The position numbers and the translations under genes are program-made. From Gammaproteobacteria bacterium (GTDB lineage: Bacteria; Pseudomonadota; Gammaproteobacteria; Pseudomonadales; Azotimanducaceae), in the NCBI GenBank assembly GCA_030123805.1, contig JASJXV010000023.1, positions 1-32,070 of the forward strand: a stretch of 32,070 nucleotides of DNA, given 5' to 3'. This document shows positions 8,032 to 14,845 of this stretch, piece by piece (within the stretch, counting starts at the first letter, position 1; every line of letters starts with the position of its first letter). The notes under the pieces are model-generated. The model had not been told where the DNA came from, searched no databases, and saw nothing but the letters and a program-made list of their open reading frames with translations.

Positions 8032-9363
8032 ATGACTTCAAGAAATTTTAGCCCCTCTATGGCGGGAGCCGTAGTAGTGGCCAATATGATTGGCACTGGA
8101 GTTTTCACCAGTCTTGGATTCCAGTTGCTGGATATCCAGTCCGGATTTGTGTTAATGATGTTATGGGTGGTGGGCGGCTTCACCGCATTGTGTGGCGCTT
8201 TAACCTATGCTGAACTGGGTGCGGCTTTGCCCAGATCCGGTGGTGAGTACAACTTTCTGACTGAGATCTACCATCCTGCAGCGGGATTCATATCCGGGTG
8301 GATCTCAGCAACTATCGGATTTGCTGCACCGACGGCTCTGGCAGCAATTACTTTTGGTACCTACCTGTCTTCTGTGTTTCCGGCCCTTTCACCCACCTGG
8401 CTTGCCGCTCTACTGGTTATTCTTCTGACTTTCGTTCATACCAGTAACAGGGGTACCAGTGGCAGGGTGCAGTTGATCTTAACGCAACTAAAACTACTGC
8501 TGATCGCCATTTTTTGCTTTCTTGCCTGGTTCATGGTGGCGACGCCGCAACCGATTCGATTTCTTCCCCAAACCGGAGATGGTGATCTGCTCGTTAGTGG
8601 TGCGTTCGCAGTGTCACTAATTTATGTTAACTATGCCTACACCGGTTGGAATGCAGCGACTTATCTCAGCGGTGAAATTGAGAACCCGCAAAGAAATATA
8701 CCCAGAATATTGATTATCGGAACAATGTTAGTCATGGTGGTCTATGTTGCTCTTAATTTCATCTTTCTCTATGTTGCACCTATCGATGCGATGGTGGGTA
8801 AAGTTGAGATTGGCTATGTTGCTGCGCAGTATGTATTTGGAGAAATCGGTGCTGCGATTATGGGAGTTATGCTGTCGCTGTTACTGATCTCAACCGTAAG
8901 TGCAATGATTTTGGCGGGACCAAGAGTACTGCAGGTTATTGGACAGGATTTCCCGGCATTCAGATTGCTGGCAGGGAACAACAGAAATGATATTCCCGCC
9001 ATCGCCATCGCAGCACAGGCAGTAGTCACTCTGGGATTCATACTGACTGCATCGTTTGAGTCCATTCTTGTTTTCTCCGGCTTCACGCTGGGGATAAACA
9101 CCTTGTTCACTGTGGCCGGTATCTTCGTTCTGCGCTGGCGGCGACCAGACCTGCCCAGACCCTACCGCACCTGGCTGTATCCTCTACCGCCGTTGATCTA
9201 CCTGACAGTCACCGGTTGGACTCTTGCATATATTCTATGGCATCGACCGGCGGAAGCCTGGATCGGGCTTGCTGTCATTATCCTGGGTGCGATTTTTTAC
9301 CTGGGGACAATTTGGTTTAACAGATTGGGTGGCCCCAGGGGGGATTCCGCACTCTCTGATTGA
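8032..9363 (+). CDS. APC-superfamily amino-acid permease
   Basis: This is a 443-residue membrane protein with about twelve hydrophobic helices. Helix 1 contains VVVANMIGTGVFTSLG, the substrate- and sodium/proton-site motif of the amino acid-polyamine-organocation family. Helices 2-3 carry the conserved LTYAELGAALPRSGGEY, and GYVAAQYVFG and RWRRPDLPRPYRTW follow at the usual places. It resembles the LAT/YfnA-like branch and should import amino acids across the inner membrane; the exact substrate cannot be read. The ATG at 8032 has only a weak ribosome-binding site. An in-frame ATG at 8059 would shorten the protein by nine residues and remove nothing essential. Confidence 0.88.
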   Translation: MTSRNFSPSMAGAVVVANMIGTGVFTSLGFQLLDIQSGFVLMMLWVVGGFTALCGALTYAELGAALPRSGGEYNFLTEIYHPAAGFISGWISATIGFAAPTALAAITFGTYLSSVFPALSPTWLAALLVILLTFVHTSNRGTSGRVQLILTQLKLLLIAIFCFLAWFMVATPQPIRFLPQTGDGDLLVSGAFAVSLIYVNYAYTGWNAATYLSGEIENPQRNIPRILIIGTMLVMVVYVALNFIFLYVAPIDAMVGKVEIGYVAAQYVFGEIGAAIMGVMLSLLLISTVSAMILAGPRVLQVIGQDFPAFRLLAGNNRNDIPAIAIAAQAVVTLGFILTASFESILVFSGFTLGINTLFTVAGIFVLRWRRPDLPRPYRTWLYPLPPLIYLTVTGWTLAYILWHRPAEAWIGLAVIILGAIFYLGTIWFNRLGGPRGDSALSD

Positions 9364-9450
9364 AACCTGATTATCCGGGAATAGTTGTAAATACCGGGGT
9401 AATAACTACACTGCTTCAGGGAGAGGAACCAACCCAATGGAGAAAGCACG

Positions 9451-9513
9451 ATGCCACAAAAAGCCATCGACATCATTATCTATGTTGCTGCTGGTTTGAT
9501 CGCAATGGGCTGA
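9451..9513 (+). CDS. Possible 20-residue membrane peptide, or the start of a decayed gene
   Basis: A very short frame begins at an ATG with a good GGAG site 8 nt upstream. It encodes MPQKAIDIIIYVAAGLIAMG, which looks like one membrane helix. It then hits TGA, and the same frame stays open for another 54 codons (FLPLTNHSEYGVVTYFEVAS and beyond), partly antisense to slyD. The join reads naturally if the TGA were a tryptophan codon, so this may be a small gene lost by a nonsense mutation. I see no SECIS-like hairpin after this TGA. No family is recognised. Confidence 0.25.
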   Translation: MPQKAIDIIIYVAAGLIAMG

Positions 9514-9572
9514 TTTCTGCCCTTAACAAACCATTCGGAATATGGTGTTGTGACCTATTTCGAAGTGGCCAG

Positions 9573-10043
9573 TTATGAATCGCCGTGCACGTGGCCGTGC
9601 GATAATTCTTCCTGTGTCGCATCGCGTACAGCAGTGACTTCGATATCAAAGGTCAATTTTTTCCCCGCCCATGGGTGATTGGTATCAATGGTCACCATAA
9701 ATTTACCAGCCTTGACCACAGTGACTTGCTGTTTACCCTGTTTCGTATTTACCGTAGCTGTCATGCCGGGTTGCCACCGTTTTGCGCCGGCAAGATGTTT
9801 CATTGGGATTCGTTGTTCGGAGTCTTCCCGGCGGATACCATACGCGTTGGCGGGTTCAAGGGTCACACTAAAGGCATCTCCCGCGCTCTTGTTAACCAGG
9901 ACTCTTTCCAGAGCCGGCATAATATTTTTATAACCGTGGAGATAAGTATTGGGTGTACCTGCATGGGTAGATTCGAGTTCTTCGCCAGCGTCGTCCGTAA
10001 TTACATAATGGAATTGAGCCACTTTATTCCGGGTGATTTTCAT
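9573..10043 (-). CDS. slyD: SlyD-type FKBP peptidyl-prolyl cis-trans isomerase
   Basis: The protein has 156 residues. The N-terminal FHYVITDDAGEELEST and YLHGYKNIMPALERVL belong to the FKBP half, and ANAYGIRREDSEQRIPMKHL leads into the insert-in-flap domain (about residues 68-120) that gives SlyD its chaperone activity. The ending VTAVRDATQEELSHGHVHG is nearly diagnostic of SlyD. The metal-binding tail of E. coli SlyD is much reduced here, to HGHVHGDS. SlyD isomerises proline peptide bonds and helps folding and nickel delivery in the cytoplasm. GGAAGGAA before the ATG is a strong ribosome-binding site. It lies 82 nt downstream of the UGSC selenoprotein gene on the same strand, so it could share its transcript. 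Confidence 0.88.
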   Translation of the reverse strand: MKITRNKVAQFHYVITDDAGEELESTHAGTPNTYLHGYKNIMPALERVLVNKSAGDAFSVTLEPANAYGIRREDSEQRIPMKHLAGAKRWQPGMTATVNTKQGKQQVTVVKAGKFMVTIDTNHPWAGKKLTFDIEVTAVRDATQEELSHGHVHGDS

Positions 10044-10125
10044 GTTCCTTCCTCAAGGCTCTGGATTTGTTGCAGGCGCTATTTAACTCCCTGGAATTGA
10101 TGGGTTCAGAGCTTCCCTAATAAAA

Positions 10126-10653
10126 TCATTTAACCTTCTCGGCGAGTGCCTGCACGACGGCATCGATAACGGCATCTGCCTTGCTGCGCATCTGATCATC
10201 AGTCGCATCCTGTACAGGATGGGATACGAATACACAACGAGCATCTTCCAGACCAAGTGCCCTGGCCTGGGTGTTGGCAGCTTCTTTGAACTCGATAGAA
10301 GCCACTGTGACCGATGGAATACCCTGAATTTCAAACCATACCGTGTCATGCAAACTGCACGTGGTACAGGAGCCTCAGTCGGCCAGGGCTTCGATCACAA
10401 AGTCGTTTTGTGCCTTGATCTCCCGGCGAAGTTCGTCCGGCGCGGGTTTGGTAAATGTCGGTTTTGCATATCGATTGATTGTAATACCGGGAAGGCGTTG
10501 CTGTAATGTGGACTCAAATCTGTCCAACAGCAGGCTCCCTTTCGGCTTGGAAATATCCAGTAAAGCTAATCGACCGACTATTTCACCGGTTCGCGGTGAG
10601 AGTTGCCTCGCAACGGGAACCCGTTCGTCGGTGGGGTCAAGAATTGTAGTCAT
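10126..10653 (-). CDS. UGSC-motif selenoprotein, read through an in-frame UGA
   Basis: Two consecutive minus-strand frames are one gene. The first ends ...FVIEALAD at a TGA (10375-10377). The same frame continues GSCTTCSLHDTVWFEIQG to a stop at 10126. With selenocysteine the protein has 175 residues, Sec at 93, Cys at 96 and 99, giving a U-G-S-C-T-T-C redox motif. UGSC-motif selenoproteins have been described from marine metagenomes, with Cys homologues. Their reaction is unknown, but a U-x-x-C pair indicates a thiol/selenol redox role in the cytoplasm. A stem-loop directly after the UGA fits a bacterial SECIS. The flanks read as one domain (PxxRQLSPRTGEIVGRLALLDISKPKG ... ASIEFKEAANTQARALG), with no frameshift. 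Start at 10653 is set by GAGGAG 7-8 nt upstream, which overlaps the end of the preceding gene. The alternative, a nonsense-mutated Cys gene, is less likely because the flanks are intact and the motif matches. SelA/B/C/D are not in this window. Confidence 0.85.
10339..10377 (-). promoter_or_regulatory. Putative bacterial SECIS element
   Basis: On the mRNA strand, a 6-bp stem CGUGCA/UGCAUG (10361-10356 with 10352-10347, one G-U pair) closes a GUU triloop. A lower 4-bp stem UACC/GGUA (10366-10363 with 10342-10339) is separated from it by a 1 x 4 internal loop. The apical loop begins 19 nt after the UGA and its first base is G. Bacterial SECIS elements usually show a short loop with a G among its first two bases, 16-37 nt after the codon. 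SelB would bind here to deliver Sec-tRNA. The fold was made by hand, without energy calculation. Confidence 0.65.
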
Positions 10654-10657
10654 AGTC

Positions 10658-12250
10658 TCACTCCTCAATTTTTCTTGTTACGACAATAGAACCCATGGGT
10701 CCGGTCACCCAGCCATGGAAGGCGCCGGAAAATTTGCCAGCGTCAGATCCGGCTACAACGATATGAATATCCGCCGGCGATCTGAATTTGGCAAGACTGG
10801 CTTCTTGCATCTCTTCTGGCATTGCAGCAAATCTGTCTGCCGGAATGCCGACACCGGACAGCTCATCTGCAAGCAGCTCCTTTACCGGTCTTTTACTCAC
10901 TTCCAGAATTCGATTGCGCACATCTTCTTTGCTGTAGTGACCATCTTTCAGCAGAGTATCAATATGCTCCGGGCATATCACTAACAGGGCATCACTGCCC
11001 ATATATGCTTTTGGGTGGTGGACATTTGCCAGCGCCAGTCCAAAACTCCCTGCCAATTGTGGGGCCGTGAGGGAGGTCTGGTCAACAATCAGAGTTGGCC
11101 CACTGGTCATACAGAGCAGGGTCACGGTTGAATCTTCTTTTTTAAAACCCCGTTCTACATGCAACGGGTCCCAGGGACTTCGCTCTTCCCATTCCGCAAA
11201 GCACATGGTGAATTTCATGGGGTTACCCAGTGTCGGTCTCTCGGTACCGCCAGGCTTCGCTCCCCCGATGTTGCGTATAGCCAGGCGTAACGCACGACCC
11301 GTGGTGGCGTTGGCTCGGGAACCTTGTCCCAGAGCAGAGAGTTTCATGTTCATGCCAATGCGTTCCCTGATGGGACCGTTGACCACCATCACCGGGGATG
11401 CGCCCATGGTTGTTGCCATCACACCATGGATATTGAATTCGTCTGTGCATACAGCCTCCAGAGCGGCGATGACTACTGGCAGATATTCCGGTTTGCAACC
11501 AGCCATCACAGCATTGATGGCAATTTTTTCAATGGTCGCGTCTCCCATATTTGGAGGTACTATGGCAACTACCTCTTGTGAGTCACGGCGCGTGCCGGTA
11601 AGCATGCGCACAACGCGTTCAGGAGTCGGTGGCACCAGTGGTAAGCCATCCGTAAATCCCTGATCGAACATAAACTCGAATTCATCGTCAGCAGCGGCTA
11701 TTTCGATTTTGCGAGCCCGCAATGGACTGTTCTCAGCCTCCGCTTGCAGTCTGTCTGCAATCAGAGGGTCTACAGATAAAGAGCCACAACCGGGACGCCA
11801 TTCGGGAAATTGTTCCCAGTCCACTTCTGGCGCAGGCAGACCCAGATCATTGCTCAGAGTTGTGCAGAGATTTTGCCAATCCTCTCGCACGAAGCCTTCC
11901 TGGCGCTCTATTTCCCGTCCCTCCTGGTCAGATCGGATCAGCGTGGGCACAATCTCCACATCGTAGGCAAAGGAGACTTTCAAACTGCTGTCATCCAACA
12001 TGGGTGCAGACAGATTGAACTGCTTGACCAACTGCAGATTGCCCGCATGGGTTTGTCCCACCAGGTGAACATCGATGCTATCGCCGAATGCCTTGTAACA
12101 GGCTTCCAGAATCGGCATCACCGTTTTGCACGTGGGGCAATCCTCTTTAACAAAACAGATCAGCGATTGCCTGTTGTTAGGAAAACTAATGTCTTCGCCG
12201 ATATTATTTTTCAGTGAAAAGGCAGGCAGCAGGTTATGTGCCTTGCTCAT
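10658..12250 (-). CDS. Thioredoxin-like domain fused to a large UGSC-associated domain
   Basis: A 530-residue cytoplasmic-looking protein. Residues 1 to about 135 form a thioredoxin-like domain with CPTC at 38-41 in the context FVKEDCPTCKTVMPILEAC. Residues from about 145 to 530 form a second, uncharacterised domain. It opens with FPEWRPGCGSLSVDPL, continues with FTDGLPLVPPTPERVVRML and NMGDATIEKIAINAVMAGC, and includes MATTMGASPVMVVNGP and ALRLAIRNIGGAKPGG. I recall this domain from proteins found beside, or fused to, UGSC-family proteins, but I know of no assigned reaction. Its gene ends 4 nt before the UGSC start, and its last codons contain that gene's ribosome-binding site, which implies translational coupling. 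I infer that the CPTC domain recycles the selenol/thiol centre of the UGSC protein. The TGA stop is followed by a fresh start, so the two are separate proteins. A good AGGAGG lies just before the ATG. Confidence 0.8.
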   Translation of the reverse strand: MSKAHNLLPAFSLKNNIGEDISFPNNRQSLICFVKEDCPTCKTVMPILEACYKAFGDSIDVHLVGQTHAGNLQLVKQFNLSAPMLDDSSLKVSFAYDVEIVPTLIRSDQEGREIERQEGFVREDWQNLCTTLSNDLGLPAPEVDWEQFPEWRPGCGSLSVDPLIADRLQAEAENSPLRARKIEIAAADDEFEFMFDQGFTDGLPLVPPTPERVVRMLTGTRRDSQEVVAIVPPNMGDATIEKIAINAVMAGCKPEYLPVVIAALEAVCTDEFNIHGVMATTMGASPVMVVNGPIRERIGMNMKLSALGQGSRANATTGRALRLAIRNIGGAKPGGTERPTLGNPMKFTMCFAEWEERSPWDPLHVERGFKKEDSTVTLLCMTSGPTLIVDQTSLTAPQLAGSFGLALANVHHPKAYMGSDALLVICPEHIDTLLKDGHYSKEDVRNRILEVSKRPVKELLADELSGVGIPADRFAAMPEEMQEASLAKFRSPADIHIVVAGSDAGKFSGAFHGWVTGPMGSIVVTRKIEE

Positions 12251-12294
12251 CCAGACCTCCTATAGTCCTTTGCGTCATCATCTGATAGGAAGAG

Positions 12295-12307
12295 TTGATC
12301 ATATCAA
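12295..12307. promoter_or_regulatory. Palindrome between divergent genes, operator-like
   Basis: TTGATcatATCAA is a perfect 5-bp half-site palindrome in the 176-bp gap between the thioredoxin-fusion gene (leftward) and the enoyl-CoA hydratase gene (rightward). The position suits a repressor such as a TetR-type regulator, but no regulator gene is adjacent and the site is short enough to arise by chance. Confidence 0.3.
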
Positions 12308-12426
12308 ATAAAAATTACTTGCGATCCCTTTTCCTCTTTTCCTTTATCACAAACTGACATACTATTCTTGTCAGAAAGATAACTAAACTGAAAATTGATC
12401 CTTTTGGCAAGGTGGGAGTCCATACC

Positions 12427-13278
12427 ATGACATTCAATGTAATACTCTATGAAGTTGACGATCAGATACTGACCATTACGCTGAATTGTCCGGAAAAATT
12501 AAATGCCTTCAGTGGTGAGATGCTCGATGACTTGATGCAAGCATTTGATATGGCCGATGAGGATGATGATATTAATGCGATCATCGTTACCGGCGCGGGG
12601 CGCGGTTTTTGTGCCGGTGCGGACCTTTCCGCAGGTGATTCAACCTGGGAGGGGCATGAGGAGAGACTTGCAGTGACCAGGCGAGGTGATGGTGGAGGTG
12701 AGTTATCTCGAAGAATTTACCGATCCCTTAAACCTGTTATCGTGGCTTTTAACGGGCCTGCCGTCGGTGTCGGACTGACCTTTACACTTGCCGCTGACGT
12801 CAGGATCGCCGCCAGGGATATTAAAATGGGATTTGTCTTTGCAGCACGAGGAATTGTTCCCGAGGGCTGTTCTGCCTGGTTTCTGCCGCGAATAGTGGGC
12901 ATTAGCAAGGCGCTGGAATGGTGCTTCTCTGGTAGGATATTCAAATCTGAGGAAGCCCTGGAAGCGGGTTTGGTAAGAAGCCTGCACGATCCCGAGGATT
13001 TGATACCTGCCGCACGTGGACTGGCAGAAGAGTTTATCCAGAATAGTTCCAGTATTTCCAGAGCCGTGTTGCGTCAAATGATGTGGCGTATGTTGGGAGC
13101 TTCTGATCCCATTGAAGCGCATCGGGTCGACACCGCCGCTATTAATCAGATGGCCGTTTCCAAGGATGCCAAAGAGGGAATTAACGCGTTCCTTGAAAAA
13201 CGCAGTCCGAATTTCCCGGGTAAAGTCAGTCAAGATCTTCCGGAGTTTTTCCCCTGGTGGGAAGAACCGGAATTTTAA
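12427..13278 (+). CDS. Crotonase family, enoyl-CoA isomerase/hydratase-like
   Basis: The protein has 283 residues. The oxyanion-hole motif GRGFCAGADL is at 59-68 and the second backbone-amide loop FNGPAVGVG at 108-116. The acidic residue lies in GIVPEGCSAWFLPR (Glu146). A PEGCS motif with glutamate at this place is typical of Delta3,Delta2-enoyl-CoA isomerases of the ECI2 kind, so isomerase activity is as likely as hydration. The C-terminus (AKEGINAFLEKRSPNFPGK) is the usual trimer-contact tail. The substrate would be an unsaturated acyl-CoA in the cytoplasm. I choose the ATG at 12427 because GGGAG is 8 nt upstream; the GTG at 12412 overlaps that site. It is divergent from the thioredoxin-fusion operon and convergent with the MFS transporter. 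Confidence 0.85.
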   Translation: MTFNVILYEVDDQILTITLNCPEKLNAFSGEMLDDLMQAFDMADEDDDINAIIVTGAGRGFCAGADLSAGDSTWEGHEERLAVTRRGDGGGELSRRIYRSLKPVIVAFNGPAVGVGLTFTLAADVRIAARDIKMGFVFAARGIVPEGCSAWFLPRIVGISKALEWCFSGRIFKSEEALEAGLVRSLHDPEDLIPAARGLAEEFIQNSSSISRAVLRQMMWRMLGASDPIEAHRVDTAAINQMAVSKDAKEGINAFLEKRSPNFPGKVSQDLPEFFPWWEEPEF

Positions 13279-13332
13279 AAAAAGGGACCAGTAAAAGGGC
13301 GCGGAGTCTGGGATATCCCCCGATTCCCTGAT

Positions 13333-14586
13333 TTATATACTTTGATCAAAGTCTCGATCTGGCTGACGAAATGCAAATACGACAACGGCTGCTAAACAAT
13401 ACAGGGCTACGAAGATAATAAAAGCAGGCGTATAGTCACCCGTTGTATCAAACATCCATCCGGCAAGGGGGACACCGATAATCTGGATAGGGAACATGGC
13501 GGGCCGCATCAATCCGAGAGCCTTGCCGAATTGAGCACGCCCAAACACTTTGCCAACGATAATACTCTGTAGCGGTACTACGCCGCCCATACCGTAGCCG
13601 AAAAATGCAGCGCCTGTAGCGAATACAAGCAAATTATTCTCCTGGAACATTGCCAGTTGTCCGATGATCTGGCAGATAATAATCAACCAGAGGGCTCTTC
13701 GAGCGCTCCAGCGATCACCAAACCAACCGAAGGATAGCTTACCCAGTACTCCGAAGCCTGCGCATACTGACATGACCAGAGATGCGTTCTGCAATGAGTA
13801 ACCGGCATCGGTCAGTCGCGGCACCATATGAATGAGAGTTCCACTCTGACAACAGAACAGCAGAGCTAATATTGCAACAAGCACCCAGAAGTTTGACTGT
13901 TTCAATACAGATTGTGTTTCAGGACTGCTTGCCAATTCTACGTTTAGAGGTGCATCACTCCATTTGACCATGGCGCCATCCGGTTTTAGTCCTACATCTT
14001 CCGGTGAAGAGATGACGAAGCGCAGAACCAGTGGCACAACAACAAAACCTGTGAAGCATGCATACAGTAAAAATCCCTGCCGCCAACCATAGGCTTCGAT
14101 GATGGCTGCACTGATAAAAGGCATGATCACGCCAGAGACGGAGATGCCGGTTGCAGCAATACCCAGTGCAGTTCCCCTGCGCTTGTTAAACCAGTTTGTG
14201 ACCAGCTTGGCAGTGGCAAGACTTCCCATCGCGCTTGCGCCAAAGCCGATGAATACCCCGATCGCCAGGTAGAACTGCATGGGGGTTTTCACCTGGCTTA
14301 AGGCAAGAAAACCCAGCGCCATCGAAATTGAACCAAGCGCCATAACGCGTTTTAAAGGGTAACGATCAAGTGCCTGGCCGACAAATGGTGCGACTAAGGC
14401 ACCCACTGTCGCAGTAACGGTAAGTCCCAGGGATACGCCTAGCCGTGAGTCACCAAACTCGGCAGCAATCGCTTTGAAGAAAACACCATAAGAATAGAAG
14501 AAAAACCCGACTGCAACAAAGTCCACACAGAAGGCGACGGCGACCATGCGCCAACCCAGAAATCGATGAGTAACTGCTTCAACCAC
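13333..14586 (-). CDS. MFS transporter, monocarboxylate/oxalate-formate type
   Basis: A membrane protein of about 417 residues with twelve predicted helices. The opening RFLGWRMVAVAFCVDFVAVG and YSYGVFFKAIAAEFG resemble the bacterial monocarboxylate/oxalate-formate branch of the major facilitator superfamily. The conserved loop 2-3 motif is present as APFVGQALDRYPLKRVM, and the equivalent in the second half is GKLSFGWFGDRWSARRAL. These carriers commonly export or import small organic acids. The start is uncertain: a TTG at 14607 has no ribosome-binding site, while the GTG at 14586 follows GAGAAAG and leaves the first helix whole. It is convergent with the crotonase gene. No regulator is adjacent. 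Confidence 0.83.
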   Translation of the reverse strand: MVEAVTHRFLGWRMVAVAFCVDFVAVGFFFYSYGVFFKAIAAEFGDSRLGVSLGLTVTATVGALVAPFVGQALDRYPLKRVMALGSISMALGFLALSQVKTPMQFYLAIGVFIGFGASAMGSLATAKLVTNWFNKRRGTALGIAATGISVSGVIMPFISAAIIEAYGWRQGFLLYACFTGFVVVPLVLRFVISSPEDVGLKPDGAMVKWSDAPLNVELASSPETQSVLKQSNFWVLVAILALLFCCQSGTLIHMVPRLTDAGYSLQNASLVMSVCAGFGVLGKLSFGWFGDRWSARRALWLIIICQIIGQLAMFQENNLLVFATGAAFFGYGMGGVVPLQSIIVGKVFGRAQFGKALGLMRPAMFPIQIIGVPLAGWMFDTTGDYTPAFIIFVALYCLAAVVVFAFRQPDRDFDQSI

Positions 14587-14731
14587 GCACTTTCTCAGAA
14601 GGTCCAAACCGGGACAGCATCGGGTTTGGCGCTCAAGATGATGAAAATATCGTTGCCACGGGCTATGCGGATAGAAACAAACCTACCGCCGGTTTGCAAA
14701 CGCGGGCGAGTATACCCTTTTCCTCAAATCA

Positions 14732-14810
14732 GGACATCCACTATCCTGAGCTCAATTCGGGACATCCATTATCCTAGACTGCTGGTGATCAATTTATGAT
14801 GGATGTCCTG
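14732..14810. repeat. REP-like repeat cluster
   Basis: Two direct copies of ggacatccaYtatcct (14732-14747 and 14760-14775) differ at one base. They are followed by an inverted copy, atggatgtcctg (14799-14810), which could pair with either. This head-to-head arrangement of a short GGACATCC unit in a gap between genes resembles repetitive extragenic palindromes moved by RAYT transposases. No transposase is present in the window. Confidence 0.6.
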
Positions 14811-14815
14811 AAATG

Positions 14816-14838
14816 AAATCCCCTGGATGGGATTTTTT
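14816..14838. terminator. Terminator-like hairpin
   Basis: A 7-bp stem AAATCCC / GGGATTT encloses CTGGAT and is followed by a T run on the plus strand. On the minus strand it lies just after the aldo/keto reductase stop but has only a weak U tract. No plus-strand gene leads into it, so it most likely serves the reductase gene or marks the edge of the repeat cluster. Confidence 0.5.
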
Positions 14839-14845
14839 GGGGATA

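Noticed and set aside
9360-9578. 72-residue plus-strand ORF after the permease
   Set aside because: Low-complexity, Cys/His/Trp-rich product overlapping the permease stop and slyD end, without SD; probably chance.
10126-10353. The 75-residue downstream half of the UGSC gene as a separate protein starting at TTG
   Set aside because: The start is an unusual TTG within the redox motif with no SD, and the frame is continuous with the upstream half through the TGA. I prefer one selenoprotein.
10343-10984. 213-residue plus-strand ORF across the UGSC and thioredoxin-fusion genes
   Set aside because: It is antisense to two coding frames with recognisable motifs and has no family resemblance or ribosome-binding site.
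11067-11663. 198-residue plus-strand ORF
   Set aside because: Shadow of the thioredoxin-fusion gene; no SD or motif.
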